A stretch of DNA of 64,000 nt from Crenobacter caeni (GTDB lineage Bacteria; Pseudomonadota; Gammaproteobacteria; Burkholderiales; Chromobacteriaceae), in the NCBI RefSeq assembly GCF_010435965.1, contig NZ_JAAGAA010000004.1, forward strand, positions 62,001 through 126,000, in the 5' to 3' direction. The position numbers and the translations under genes are program-made. Numbering within the stretch: the stretch's first letter is position 1; each line of letters begins with the position of its first letter. Shown here one piece after another: positions 32,582 to 42,180 of this stretch. Below the pieces are notes generated by a model. The model was not told the origin of the DNA. It saw only the letters and a program-made list of their open reading frames with translations, and searched no databases.

Positions 32582-34243
32582 TCAGGCGTTGGCTTCGAGC
32601 ATCTCCGCGGCGTGTTGGCGCGTGGTGTCGGTGATCGCCTCGCCGCCCAGCATGCGCGCGAGTTCGTCGACGCGCGCGCTGGTGTTAAGCACGCTGATGC
32701 GGCTGACGGTGCGGCCGTTCTCGTCGCGCTTGGCGACGCGCCAGTGCGCGTCGCCGCACGAGGCGACCTGCGGCAGGTGGGTGATCGCCAGCACCTGGTA
32801 GCGGCGGCCCAACTCCTTCAGCAGTTTGCCGACCACCTCGGCGACGCGCCCGCCGATGCCGACGTCCACTTCGTCGAAGATCAGCGTCGGCACCGACGCG
32901 ACCTGGCTGATCACCACCTGCATGGCGAGGCTGATGCGCGAGAGCTCGCCGCCGGAGGCGACCTTGGCCAGCGGGCGCAAGGTGGCGCCGGCGTTGGCGG
33001 CGACCAGGTACTCGACCGATTCCATGCCGTGCGCGGTGGGATCGGCGAGCGCCGAGAGTTCGATCGCGAAGCGCGCGCCGCCCATCGCCAGATGATGCAT
33101 TTCCTTGGAGATGCGCTCGGAGAGTTCGCCGGCGGCTTGGCGGCGCTTGGCCGACAGACTCTCGGCCTGCGTGCGGTAGCGCGCGAGCGCCGCCTGTTCG
33201 GTGACGGCGAGTGCGGCCTGGTCGGCGCTCGCCTCGAGCTTGTCCAGTTGCTGCTGCCAGTCGGCGAGCTTTTCGGGCAGGTCCTGCGGCTGGCAGCGGT
33301 ACTTGCGCGCGAGCGTCATCGCCTGGTCGATGCGCGCCTCGATGCGCACGAGCTCGGCCGGGTCCTCGTCGAGGCCGCTTGCGTAGTCGCGCAGGCCGTA
33401 CACGACTTCGCGCAGTTCGGCGTCGACCGAGTCGAGCAGCGCCAGCGTCTCCGCCAGGCGCGGGTCGACGCCGGCCAGCCGCGACAGGCGGTTCTGCACG
33501 AGGCCGAGCAGCGACAGGCAGTTGCCGTCCATCTCGGAGAGGGCGTCGACCGCGTGCTGCGCGCTCTGGGTGAGCTCGACGGCGTTGGCCAGGCGCGAGT
33601 GCTGCTGGTTGAGCTCTTTCCACTCGTCGGCGGTCAGCGCAAGCTCGGTCAGCTCGCCGATCTGCCAGGTCAGCCGTTCGCGCTCGACCTCGGATTCGCG
33701 CGACAGCCGCTCGGCGTCTTCGCGTGCGCGGCGCGCGTGCTGCCAGTCTTGCCACGCGTCGGCGACGTCGGCGGCCAGCGCCAAGGCGCCGGCGTACGCG
33801 TCGAGCAGACCGCGCTGGGTGTCGGCGCGCACCAGCGACTGGTGCGCGTGCTGGCCGTGGATGTCGAGCAGATGCTCGCCGATCTCGCGCAACTGGGCCA
33901 GCGTCGCGATGCGGCCGTTGACCTGTGCGCGCGAGCGGCCGTTCTTGTCGAGCGCGCGGCGGATCAGGAGGTCGTTGTCGTCGCCGGCCAGGTCGTGCGC
34001 GGCGAGCCACGCGGCGAGCGCGGGCAGGCGGGCGATGTCGAACACGGCGGCAAGTTCGGCGCGGTCGGCGCCCTCGCGCACTTCGCCGCCTTCGGCGCGG
34101 TCGCCCAACAGCAGGCTCAGGGCGTCGAGCAGGATGGACTTGCCGGCGCCGGTTTCGCCGGTGAGCACGGTAAAGCCGTCGGTAAAGTCCAGTTCGAGTG
34201 CGTCGACGATCACGAAGTCGCGCACGGAGAGCGAAATCAGCAT
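32582..34243 (-). CDS. recN: DNA repair protein RecN
   Basis: A 553-residue SMC-like ATPase used in double-strand break repair. Walker A motif TGETGAGKSILLDAL is at residues 29-43; a long coiled coil (about 160-365) separates it from the ABC signature ASGGELSRISLAMQV (about 426) and Walker B LIFDEVDVGIGG (about 455). Full length for the family. It lies 16 bp downstream of nadK in the same direction, so the two are probably co-transcribed. No clear LexA box was seen by eye. Confidence 0.97.
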   Translation of the reverse strand: MLISLSVRDFVIVDALELDFTDGFTVLTGETGAGKSILLDALSLLLGDRAEGGEVREGADRAELAAVFDIARLPALAAWLAAHDLAGDDNDLLIRRALDKNGRSRAQVNGRIATLAQLREIGEHLLDIHGQHAHQSLVRADTQRGLLDAYAGALALAADVADAWQDWQHARRAREDAERLSRESEVERERLTWQIGELTELALTADEWKELNQQHSRLANAVELTQSAQHAVDALSEMDGNCLSLLGLVQNRLSRLAGVDPRLAETLALLDSVDAELREVVYGLRDYASGLDEDPAELVRIEARIDQAMTLARKYRCQPQDLPEKLADWQQQLDKLEASADQAALAVTEQAALARYRTQAESLSAKRRQAAGELSERISKEMHHLAMGGARFAIELSALADPTAHGMESVEYLVAANAGATLRPLAKVASGGELSRISLAMQVVISQVASVPTLIFDEVDVGIGGRVAEVVGKLLKELGRRYQVLAITHLPQVASCGDAHWRVAKRDENGRTVSRISVLNTSARVDELARMLGGEAITDTTRQHAAEMLEANA

Positions 34244-34259
34244 GGCTTTAGGGTGTGGC

Positions 34260-35135
34260 TCAGAGCAGGCGCTCGCCCCAGTGCAGCTTGTGGCGGAGCA
34301 TGTCGTAGTAGTTGTAACCGGCCGGGTGCAGGATGCGCAGCGGGTTGCGGTAGCGGCGGATGATCACGCGGTCCATCTCCATCAGGTCGCAGTGCGACTG
34401 GCCGTCGAAGTGGACGCGGGTGTCGAGGCCGCGGGTGAGCATGAACTCGACCTCGCAGCTGTCGGACACCGCGATCGGCCGGTTGCTCATCGACTGCGGG
34501 CAGATCGGCACCAGCGCGATCGCCTGCAGGGTCGGGTGCAGGATGGGGCCGCCGGAGGCGAGCGCGTACGCGGTCGAGCCGGTCGGCGTGCTGATGATCA
34601 GCCCGTCCGAGCGCTGGCTGTACACGAACTGGTTGTCGATGAACACCTCGAACTCGATCATCGCGCCCAGCCCGCCGCGGTTGACGACGATGTCGTTGAG
34701 CGCGAGCGCGCTGGCGACCTCGGCGTCCTCGCGCAGCACCGACGCCGACAACAGGATGCGGTCCTCGGGGACGAAGTCGCCGTTCAGGATGGCGTCGACG
34801 CTGGTGAGCATCTCGTGCAGCGGGATGTCGGTCATGAAGCCCAGCCGGCCCTGGTTGACGCCGACCAGCGGCACCCGGTAGGGCGCGAGCAGGCGGGCGA
34901 TCGCGAGCATGGTGCCGTCGCCGCCGAGCACGACGGCCAGGTCGGCGAGCTTGCCCATGTCGGTGCGCGACACGCGCTGGTGCGGCCCGGCTTCCTCTGC
35001 GCTGGCGCTCTCCTCGTCGATCAGCACGACGACCCCGCGCATGGCGAGGTGGTCGGCCAGTTCGCGCAGCGACGCGACGATATGCGCTTTGCCGTGGCGG
35101 GCGAACAGCCCGACCTTCTTGAATAGACAAGTCAT
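34260..35135 (-). CDS. nadK: NAD kinase
   Basis: A 291-residue NAD kinase that makes NADP+. The GGDGTML motif (residues 71-77, catalytic Asp) and the glycine-rich TPTGSTAYALASGGPILHP segment (about 175-193) are intact, as is the DGLIISTP strand. Length matches the E. coli-type enzyme. Upstream of recN, an arrangement common in proteobacteria. Confidence 0.97.
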   Translation of the reverse strand: MTCLFKKVGLFARHGKAHIVASLRELADHLAMRGVVVLIDEESASAEEAGPHQRVSRTDMGKLADLAVVLGGDGTMLAIARLLAPYRVPLVGVNQGRLGFMTDIPLHEMLTSVDAILNGDFVPEDRILLSASVLREDAEVASALALNDIVVNRGGLGAMIEFEVFIDNQFVYSQRSDGLIISTPTGSTAYALASGGPILHPTLQAIALVPICPQSMSNRPIAVSDSCEVEFMLTRGLDTRVHFDGQSHCDLMEMDRVIIRRYRNPLRILHPAGYNYYDMLRHKLHWGERLL

Positions 35136-35175
35136 GGTCGAATCTTAACGTGTTGTGGCTGGCATGCCAAAACCG

Positions 35176-35817
35176 CTATGGCATGGGTGTGTCGCCAGCA
35201 ATCCGGTCGGCCGACAGGTAAAGGCGGATCAGTTCGGCCAGCGAGCCGACTTCGAGCTTGCTAAAGAGGCTCGCGCGGTGCGCTTCGACCGTGCGCGGCG
35301 AGAGCTCGAGCTCGCGGGCGATTTCCTTGCTGGAGAAGCCGTCGACCACGCGCTCGAGGATGTCGCGTTCGCGCTCGGACAGCCGGTCGAGCCGCTCGCT
35401 CGCGTCCTTGATCGCCACGTCGCGCGCCTGGCGGCTGATGCTCAGGCGGAAGGCGCGGCGCAGGCTGTCGATCAGCTGTGCGCGGTTGACCGGCTTGGGC
35501 AGGAAATCGATCGCGCCGGCACGAAAGGCGCGCGCGCACTGGTCGACGTCGCCGTGGCCGGTGATGAAGATGATCGGCAGCTTGGCCGCGCGCTCGGCGA
35601 GTACTTGCTGCAGCGCGAGCCCGGACAAGCCTGGCATGCGGATGTCGAGGATGATGGCGCCGATTTCGCCCGGGTCGGGTAGCGCGAGGAAGGCCTCGCC
35701 GCTCTCGTGGCCGTGCACGGTGTAGCCCTGGCTTGCGAGCAGCAGCTCGAGCGCGGCGCGGACCGCGGCGTCGTCGTCGATCAGGTGGACGACGGCTGTG
35801 GCGTGGTGGTCGGGCAT
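35176..35817 (-). CDS. FixJ/NarL-type response regulator
   Basis: A 213-residue two-component regulator. The receiver domain (about 1-125) has the acidic pair in HLIDDDAAVR, phosphoacceptor Asp in IILDIRMPGLSG (about 60) and Lys in DFLPKPVN. A LuxR-type helix-turn-helix (about 145-205, LSERERDILERVVDGFSSKE) follows. The start ATG, with GAGGAG in front, lies 37 bp inside the end of the histidine kinase gene, so the pair is co-translated and forms a FixL/FixJ-like or DctB-like system. Confidence 0.93.
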   Translation of the reverse strand: MPDHHATAVVHLIDDDAAVRAALELLLASQGYTVHGHESGEAFLALPDPGEIGAIILDIRMPGLSGLALQQVLAERAAKLPIIFITGHGDVDQCARAFRAGAIDFLPKPVNRAQLIDSLRRAFRLSISRQARDVAIKDASERLDRLSERERDILERVVDGFSSKEIARELELSPRTVEAHRASLFSKLEVGSLAELIRLYLSADRIAGDTPMP

Positions 35818-38021
35818 GGGGGCTCCTCGAAACGGGGTGCGGGTAGTTCGAACATGAATTCGGCGCCGCCTTCGGCCAGGTTGCGCGCGTAGAGGGCGCC
35901 GCCGAACGATTCGATCAGCGTCTGGCTGATGGTCAGTCCCAGCCCCATCCCGCCGCCCTTGGGTTTGCCGCTATAGAAGGGGTCGAAGATGCGCGGCAAC
36001 ACGTCTGCCGGGATGCCGGGGCCGCTGTCGCTGACCCTGACCCGCACGCCGCCGGTGCACGCCTCGCTGCTGACGGTGATCCGCCCCCAGCCTGTCTGGC
36101 TGCCGGTGGCGTCCAGCGCGTTGCGGATCAGGTTCAGCAGCACTTGTTCGAGCTGGATCGGGTCGGCCTGCACGCGCGGCAGCGCGCTGGATAAGCGTGT
36201 GTTCAGGTGGGTCGTCGTGAAGCGCATCTCGGGCGTGGCCAGCAAGAGCGCGTTACGGACCGCCTGGTTGACGTCGACGCTGACGAGTTCGGGACGGCGC
36301 GCGGCGACGAAGTTGCGCAGCCCGCGCACGATATGCCCGGCGCGTTCCACCTGCGCGAGGCTGCCCTCGAGCGCGGTCCGGATCAGCTCGGGGTCGGCGT
36401 CGCCGTCTTCGAGCATGGACAGCGCGGCGTCGTTGTAGCTGTTGATCGCCGAAAGCGGCTGGTTGATCTCGTGCGCGATGCCCGAGGCCATCTCCGCCAG
36501 GCTGGACGCGCGTGCCGACTGCGCGTAGGCGGACGCGTGCGCGTGCAGCCGTTCGTCGCGCCGGTGCCGCGCGTCGCCCGGTTCCGCGTCCGGCAGCCGG
36601 GTCAGCGCGATCAGCGCGCCGTCGCCAAGCGGCGTCAGCCGCCCTTCGATGTACTGCTTGCCGGCTGGGGTGTCGACGTAGGCGTGGGCAGGTAGCGGGA
36701 TCCGGACCTGCCGGGTGAGGCAATCTGCCAGCGGGTCGTCGCCGTGGGTCGCCAGTTCGACGTGCAGCGGCAGCACTTCGTCGATGCGCGCACCTTCGGC
36801 CAGCGCCCGCGTCGTCGCGGCCATCTCGAGCGCACGTGCATTCAGCGCGACGATGCGCCGCTGCGAATCGACGATCAGCACCGCGTCGCCGACGCCCTCG
36901 AGCAGCGCGTCTTCGCGGCGGCGGGTGCGGGCCGCGTGCGCCTGCGGGTCGTTGTGGCGCCGGCGCGCCCGCGCGTATCGGGCGTACAGCGTGCGGATGG
37001 CCGCAGCCAGCAGCGCGGCAAGCGCCGCGGTGGCCGCCAGCCAGGGGCCGGCTTCGAAGTTGCCGGGCAGCGCCGGCGCTTGCGCCTCTACGCGGTAGGG
37101 GAAGTCCGGCCGCAGTAGCGGCAGGCGCGCGTCGGGCGCGCCGAACAGCTGGCCGGACAGGCGCGCGAGGCGGGTTTCGGCAGTGGCGGGTGCCAGCAGC
37201 GGGATGGTTTCGGCGCGGCCTGTATGTGCGAGCCGTACGCTGATATCGGCGGGCAAGGGGACACCCGAGAGCAGGCGTTCGCTGCTCAGCGCGATCAGCG
37301 CGATGCCGTCCACTGCCAGGTTGTCGCGCCGGTTGTCGGTGAGTCTGGACTGGCGGCGCAGGATGGGCTCGACCAGGATCACGCCGCGTTCGCCGTTGCT
37401 CAGCGTGAGCGGTTCGGTGATGGCGAGCGCCGCGCTGCGCAGGCTGCGCCGCACGGCTGTGCCGATGATCGGGTTGGCCAACAGGTCGAGCCCGACCATG
37501 AAGCGGGCCGGGTAGTGGCGCTCCGGTGCGGTTTGCGTCAGCGGCAGGTAGTAATCGCGCTCGGGGGCTACCTGCCAGTAGCGCGCGTCCCGCCACGGCG
37601 CCTGCTGTCCAGGTGGCGGATGGAAGTCGCGGATGCGCACGGGGCCGCCGTACTGCAGGCTGAGCGACTTTTCGTATCCGGCGCGCGCCGCACGCGGAAC
37701 GTAGGGCTGGCGGCCCATCACGTAGATAAAAGGCAAATCCTTTTGCAGGTGCGCGGCGCGTACGTGCAGGGTGTCGTGGGGGGCGGGCGCGTCGTTCGCC
37801 AGCAGGGAGAGCAGGTGTTCGGTCGCGGCGAGACGGGCGAGCAGCACGGCGCGCGCGGTTTCGGCCGCCTGCCGGACGTGCGCCTGTTGCTCGCGGTGGG
37901 TGGCGGCCAGCACGAGCAGCATCAGGCCTGCCCACAACGCGGCCCACAGTGCCAGCGCCATCGCATGGCTGCGTGCCAATCGCACCATGGGCTGGCTTAC
38001 GGGGGGCGGCTGGCGCTTCAT
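35781..38021 (-). CDS. Sensor histidine kinase, membrane-bound with PAS-like domain
   Basis: A 746-residue kinase. A TM helix near residues 22-42 and a second near 325-345 enclose a periplasmic sensor region of about 280 residues. A PAS-like segment (about 375-480, DAVLIVDSQRRIVALNARAL) precedes HisKA (phosphoacceptor His in ASGIAHEINQPLSAINSYND, about 520) and HATPase_c (NLIRNALDATG; DSGPGIP; GMGLGLTIS). Start at 38021 overlaps the stop of the potassium channel gene as ATGA; a longer in-frame start lies within that gene and is rejected. The cognate regulator is the overlapping downstream gene. The signal is unknown. Confidence 0.92.
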   Translation of the reverse strand: MKRQPPPVSQPMVRLARSHAMALALWAALWAGLMLLVLAATHREQQAHVRQAAETARAVLLARLAATEHLLSLLANDAPAPHDTLHVRAAHLQKDLPFIYVMGRQPYVPRAARAGYEKSLSLQYGGPVRIRDFHPPPGQQAPWRDARYWQVAPERDYYLPLTQTAPERHYPARFMVGLDLLANPIIGTAVRRSLRSAALAITEPLTLSNGERGVILVEPILRRQSRLTDNRRDNLAVDGIALIALSSERLLSGVPLPADISVRLAHTGRAETIPLLAPATAETRLARLSGQLFGAPDARLPLLRPDFPYRVEAQAPALPGNFEAGPWLAATAALAALLAAAIRTLYARYARARRRHNDPQAHAARTRRREDALLEGVGDAVLIVDSQRRIVALNARALEMAATTRALAEGARIDEVLPLHVELATHGDDPLADCLTRQVRIPLPAHAYVDTPAGKQYIEGRLTPLGDGALIALTRLPDAEPGDARHRRDERLHAHASAYAQSARASSLAEMASGIAHEINQPLSAINSYNDAALSMLEDGDADPELIRTALEGSLAQVERAGHIVRGLRNFVAARRPELVSVDVNQAVRNALLLATPEMRFTTTHLNTRLSSALPRVQADPIQLEQVLLNLIRNALDATGSQTGWGRITVSSEACTGGVRVRVSDSGPGIPADVLPRIFDPFYSGKPKGGGMGLGLTISQTLIESFGGALYARNLAEGGAEFMFELPAPRFEEPPCPTTTPQPSST

Positions 38022-38992
38022 TCCTTGCCGCCGTGGCGGCCGATGATCATCAGTGACGCGCCATTTTGCAGCCTTGTGGCTGGGCCCGGGTTGAATAGCA
38101 CATCTTCGCCGGGCGTTTCCAGGGCGATTACCATGGTGCGGCCGTCGTCCAGCGACAGGCATTCGCCAAGCTGCTTGCCGTCCCACTCGGGGTGTACGGG
38201 AACCACTTCGGCGCGGAAGGTATTGGGGTAGCGGGTATGGAGCCGCTCGAAAAAGTGCAGCGTCTCGGGATTGACGACCAGATTGGCGAGGTTGACGCCG
38301 CCTAGGTAGGAGGGGACGACCACCTTGTGTGCGCCGACCGCGAGCAGCTTGCGGCGTGACGCTTCGGTTTCCGCCTTGGCGACCAGCATCAGTTGCGGAT
38401 TGAGCGTGCGGGCGGTGACGATTACGAAGGCGTTTTCGGCATCCGAGGTCAGGCAACTGATCAGCGCCCGCGCGTTGAGCGCGCCAGCCGCAGTCAGGTT
38501 GGCGTCTTCGGTTGCATCGCCGACGATATAGGGAATGTCCAGCGGGTCGAGTGCGCGTGCAGCGGCCTCGTCCCGTTCGACGGCGACGACGGGGTGGCCG
38601 CTGTGGGTCAGCTCGTCGATGGCGGCAAGCCCGGTGTGCGATAGCCCGCACACGATGATGTGGCCTTGCAGCCGGGCAATTTCTTTTTCCATGGCCCGTC
38701 TTTTCAGGATTTGCGGCAGGTCACTCTGGAACAGCAGCAGGGTCAGCGAGGAGAGCGCGTAGCCGACCACGCCAGTGCCGAAGAAGACCAGCGCGATGGT
38801 GAACGCGCGCCCCGCCTGCGAGAGGGGGTGCGTCTCACCGTAGCCTATGGTCGCCAGCGTAATGACCGTCATGTACAGGCTATCGAACAGCGGCCAGCCT
38901 TCGATCAGCGCGTAGCCTGACGTGCCGGTCAGGATGACGGCCCCGAGCAGTGCGGTCAGCAGCAGCAGTTTCCGGGTAAGTGCCTTGCCCAT
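38018..38992 (-). CDS. Two-TM potassium channel with RCK (TrkA-N/TrkA-C) domains
   Basis: A 324-residue Kch/MthK-like channel: TM1 (about 9-30), pore loop with selectivity filter TIGYGE (about 48-53), TM2 (about 62-88), then an RCK domain with Rossmann motif GHIIVCGLSHTG (about 109-120) and a C-terminal TrkA-C-like region (about 235-320). It is first in an operon with the histidine kinase and response regulator (4-bp overlap), suggesting shared control of ion or osmotic responses. Confidence 0.9.
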   Translation of the reverse strand: MGKALTRKLLLLTALLGAVILTGTSGYALIEGWPLFDSLYMTVITLATIGYGETHPLSQAGRAFTIALVFFGTGVVGYALSSLTLLLFQSDLPQILKRRAMEKEIARLQGHIIVCGLSHTGLAAIDELTHSGHPVVAVERDEAAARALDPLDIPYIVGDATEDANLTAAGALNARALISCLTSDAENAFVIVTARTLNPQLMLVAKAETEASRRKLLAVGAHKVVVPSYLGGVNLANLVVNPETLHFFERLHTRYPNTFRAEVVPVHPEWDGKQLGECLSLDDGRTMVIALETPGEDVLFNPGPATRLQNGASLMIIGRHGGKE

Positions 38993-39034
38993 GGGTGACG
39001 CTCAGCCAAATGGGCGGATGTTATCCGATATGCA

Positions 39035-39580
39035 TTATTTTGTGCAGATGTCGGCGGGGCGACCATCCGGAAAGTGGCGCGCCAGTTTGGCGAGTTTGGG
39101 CGCGATCACCGCCTGGCAATACGGCGCGTCGCCATGGTGCTCGAAATAGTGGTGGTGCTCGGCTTCGGCCGGCCAGAACGGGCCGGCCGCGGTGACTTCG
39201 GTAACGATGGGTGCGCCGAACACGCCTGTCTTGTCGAGCCGGGCAATCGCCTCGCGGGCGGCTTCGGCCTGCGCGTCGTCCAGCGTGAAGACCGCCGAGC
39301 GGTACTGCGGGCCGACGTCGTGCCCCTGGCGGTTGAGCGTGGTCGGGTCGTGGCAGGCGAAGAACACCGACAGCAGCGTCGGGTAGTCGATCACGGCCTC
39401 GTCGTAACGCACGCGCACCGCCTCGGCGTGTCCGCTGTCGCCGCGGCAGACCGCCCGGTAGTCGGGGTGTTCGAGCGTGCCACCGATGTAACCCGGCTCC
39501 ACCGACACCACGCCCTGCATGCGGGCGAACGCCGCCTCCGTGCACCAGAAGCAGCCGCCTGCGAAGATCGCTGTCTGCAT
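39035..39580 (-). CDS. msrA: Peptide methionine sulfoxide reductase A
   Basis: A 181-residue MsrA that reduces methionine-S-sulfoxide. The catalytic cysteine is in AGGCFWCTEAAF (residue 10-11 region), and the conserved Glu and Tyr/Asp environment (VEPGYIGG, GHAEAVRVRYD) is present. The extra C-terminal cysteine (DICTK) may act as resolving Cys. One base separates it from the DUF1653 gene upstream, so both belong to the HD-GYP-like operon. Confidence 0.95.
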   Translation of the reverse strand: MQTAIFAGGCFWCTEAAFARMQGVVSVEPGYIGGTLEHPDYRAVCRGDSGHAEAVRVRYDEAVIDYPTLLSVFFACHDPTTLNRQGHDVGPQYRSAVFTLDDAQAEAAREAIARLDKTGVFGAPIVTEVTAAGPFWPAEAEHHHYFEHHGDAPYCQAVIAPKLAKLARHFPDGRPADICTK

Positions 39581-39581
39581 T

Positions 39582-39806
39582 TCAGTCTCCTGTGCGTTCG
39601 AAACGGGGGCGCAGGGCCCCGTCCACGCTGACGTTTTCCACGAACATCCCGGCGGGGCGCACCCACAGGGCGCCTGCGCCGTAGAGGGGGCGGTACAGCA
39701 CCAGCCACTCTTCGGTCTCGCTGTGGCGGACTAGGTCGATCACCTGGTAGTCGCGCCCCTTGTAATGGCGGTAGCGGCCGGAGGGGATTGAAGGTCTTGC
39801 GTTCAT
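39582..39806 (-). CDS. DUF1653 family protein
   Basis: A 74-residue protein with the whole DUF1653 core: SGRYRHYKGRDYQVIDL, then TEEWLVLYRPLYGAGALWVR and MFVENV. The family is small, widespread and of unknown function. Its start overlaps the stop of the HD-GYP-like gene by 4 bp (ATGA). Confidence 0.9.
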   Translation of the reverse strand: MNARPSIPSGRYRHYKGRDYQVIDLVRHSETEEWLVLYRPLYGAGALWVRPAGMFVENVSVDGALRPRFERTGD

Positions 39807-40858
39807 GCCAGGTTCTCCCAGAGCCGGGTCAGGGCTTCGTATTGCTGGAGGTTGATGCGCGGCGGCACCGTCGCACCCTTGATCGGGTGTTCGGGTGCGG
39901 CGGTGTCGAGGATGTGTTGGGGGGCATCGGGCAGGACAACCAGCGGGCTTTGCGCCGAGGCGCCCCGCTTGACGACCACGCCAAGCTCGCCGCCGGCCAG
40001 TTCGACAAAACCGCCGGGCGGGTAGAAGCCAAGTTCGCGTACCAAGAGAGACACCAGCCGCGCGTCGAACTGTTCATCGCGGTTCTGGTAGAGCTGGGCC
40101 AGCGCCTGCCGGGCCGGCAGACGGCTCCGGTAGCCGCGCGGCATCAGCTTGGCGCATGCGATGTCGGCCAGATGCACGATATGCGCGGCGTCCACGATCT
40201 GCGCCTGTGTGAGCTGGAAAGGGTAGCCGCGGCCATTCCATTCTTCGTGGTGGGTCTGCACCGTTTCGTGCCAGCGCGGGTCGGTCACCCCCATTTCGCG
40301 CAGCAGCGCCGACGAGAGGATGGGGTGCAGGCGGATCAGCTGGTGCTGCGAGGTACTCGGCGGGCTGGCTTGTCCGGCCAGCAGGTCCTGCAGGCGGACG
40401 GTGCCGATATTCATGGTCATCGCGGCAAGCGTCACGATTTCCATCTCGTCGGCTTCCAGTTGCGCCTGCATGCCGAGCAAGGTGGCGAGCACGCTGGCGT
40501 TCAGTGCGTGCTGCAAGGTGTACTCGGGGCAGGGCGTGATGAGGATGGCGGCGATGCACGCGTCCGGTGCGTGGCAGGCGAGCCTGTTGACCTCTTTGCC
40601 CATCTCGCGCAATTGGCCTGCCGCGTCGCTGCAGGCGAGCGGGTCCCGGAAGATTTCGCCCAGTCGTTTGCGCAGCACGGCCAGGCTACGCATGGGTTCG
40701 CTTGGCGCGCCGTCTTCCAGCGCCATGTGCGCCGGGTGCGGTTGGTACAGCGAGCGGCCGCGGGCCGTCAGCCGGAATACGCCGTCGCCGTCCATTTCCA
40801 GATGGTTGCGGGCGAACAGGGTGTCGGGCAGGACTCTAGGCAGCATGGGCAGCTTCAA
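39803..40858 (-). CDS. HD-GYP-like protein with degenerate HD motif
   Basis: A 351-residue protein with a C-terminal HD-GYP-type domain (about residues 110-300). The GYP part is kept (HHEEWNGRGYPFQL), but where c-di-GMP phosphodiesterases have HD-x-GK it reads MNIGTVRL, and the first His of the usual HS(V/I)N segment appears as QHALNASVLA. Loss of the metal-binding HD pair suggests that it is not a phosphodiesterase but binds c-di-GMP or partner proteins. It is first of a three-gene unit with DUF1653 and msrA, divergent from dusC. Confidence 0.8.
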   Translation of the reverse strand: MKLPMLPRVLPDTLFARNHLEMDGDGVFRLTARGRSLYQPHPAHMALEDGAPSEPMRSLAVLRKRLGEIFRDPLACSDAAGQLREMGKEVNRLACHAPDACIAAILITPCPEYTLQHALNASVLATLLGMQAQLEADEMEIVTLAAMTMNIGTVRLQDLLAGQASPPSTSQHQLIRLHPILSSALLREMGVTDPRWHETVQTHHEEWNGRGYPFQLTQAQIVDAAHIVHLADIACAKLMPRGYRSRLPARQALAQLYQNRDEQFDARLVSLLVRELGFYPPGGFVELAGGELGVVVKRGASAQSPLVVLPDAPQHILDTAAPEHPIKGATVPPRINLQQYEALTRLWENLA

Positions 40859-40965
40859 CGTGAAAACCGAATATCATTATACGTTGGATGCTTGCCGTGC
40901 AAACAGGCGACAGCCGGCGCGGCATCGCATAAAATGCCGGCCTTTTGTGAAGGGTGGGCGAAGGC

Positions 40966-41922
40966 ATGGCGATTGTTCTGGCACCGATGGAGGGGCTGGT
41001 CGACGAGGTGATGCGGGACGTGCTCACCCGCGTCGGCGGCATCGACTGGTGCGTGTCGGAGTTCATCCGCGTCACCGACACCCTGTTGCCGGTGAAGACC
41101 TACCAGCGGCACGCGCCCGAACTGTTCGGCAGCGGTGCGACCCGCGCCGGCGTCCCGCTGCGCGTGCAGTTGCTGGGCTCCGACCCGCAGGCGCTCTCGG
41201 TGAACGCGCTGCGCGCCGTCGAGTGCGGCGCGCGCGTGATCGACCTGAACTTTGGCTGCCCGGCGCCCAGCGTCAACCGCCACAGGGGCGGTGCGGCGCT
41301 GCTGAAGGAGCCCGCGCTGATGCACGAGATCACCCGCACCGTGCGCGCGACGTTGCCGGCTGACGTGCCGCTGACCGCCAAGATGCGGCTCGGCTTCGAG
41401 GACACCGCGCTGACCATGGACTGCGCGCACGCGCTGGTGAGCGGCGGCGTCGCCGAGCTCGCCGTGCACGCGCGCACCAAGGTCGAGGGCTACCGTCCGC
41501 CCGCGCACTGGGAATGGATAGACCGCATCCGCCGCGAATTTGCGCCGGTGAGGGTGATCGCCAACGGCGAAGTGTGGACGCTGGATGACTACCTGGCGAT
41601 CGTCGAAGTGAGCGGCTGCGAGGACGTGATGATAGGCCGCGGTCTGATCGCGGCGCCCGACCTTGCGCGGCGCATCGTGCACTACCGCGCGACCGGCGAG
41701 CGGCTGGACGCGATGCCGTGGCGCGAGGTGTTGCCGTGGATCGTCGACTTCTTTGCGCAATGCCGCGGCAAGGGCGGCGCCACGCCGTTTGCCGTGGCGC
41801 GGCTCAAGCAGTGGCTGGGCCAGCTCAAGCGCAGCTACCCGCAGGCGGGCGAATTGTTCGAGTCGGTGCGCCGCCTGACCGACCAGGACGCGATCGCGGC
41901 GGTACTCTCGGGCGCGCACTAG
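40966..41922 (+). CDS. dusC: tRNA-dihydrouridine(16) synthase
   Basis: A 318-residue Dus enzyme that reduces U16 of tRNA with FMN and NADPH. It opens [17 protein letters not shown], has the catalytic Cys in [20 protein letters not shown] (about residue 98), and the FMN-binding [11 protein letters not shown] and [11 protein letters not shown] segments. The N-P-x-x-V replaced by [10 protein letters not shown] is typical of DusC rather than DusA/B. The ATG at 40966 follows GGGTGGGCGAAGGC. Confidence 0.92.
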   Translation: MAIVLAPMEGLVDEVMRDVLTRVGGIDWCVSEFIRVTDTLLPVKTYQRHAPELFGSGATRAGVPLRVQLLGSDPQALSVNALRAVECGARVIDLNFGCPAPSVNRHRGGAALLKEPALMHEITRTVRATLPADVPLTAKMRLGFEDTALTMDCAHALVSGGVAELAVHARTKVEGYRPPAHWEWIDRIRREFAPVRVIANGEVWTLDDYLAIVEVSGCEDVMIGRGLIAAPDLARRIVHYRATGERLDAMPWREVLPWIVDFFAQCRGKGGATPFAVARLKQWLGQLKRSYPQAGELFESVRRLTDQDAIAAVLSGAH

Positions 41923-42039
41923 GTATTTCTACGGATACCGCGACCCGGCAGCTGCGGGCATACTTGCCGCAAGTCCGGATCGCAAGGTTTGGATGGGCCA
42001 GCCCTCAGCTGGCGTTGCACTTCCCCATAGCAAATTGGT

Positions 42040-42070
42040 CCCCTTTCACCGTGTGAAAGGGGCTTTTTTT
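42040..42070 (+). terminator. Rho-independent terminator downstream of dusC
   Basis: Perfect 10-bp stem CCCCTTTCAC / GTGAAAGGGG with a 3-nt loop, followed by C and seven T residues. Confidence 0.92.
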
Positions 42071-42180
42071 CGTTCTTTTGCGGCGCGGCAGCGGTTTGCG
42101 TGGCCGGGTGTGCGTGATAAAGTAAATTCTTATTTACCGAACAGACGCCGCCCAGGCGCCGCATCAGGAAGGACAAGCCC

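Noticed and set aside
35781-38651. Histidine kinase starting at the upstream ATG at 38651
   Set aside because: The extra 210 residues are out-of-frame antisense-like sequence within the potassium channel gene; the ATGA overlap at 38021 is the natural start.
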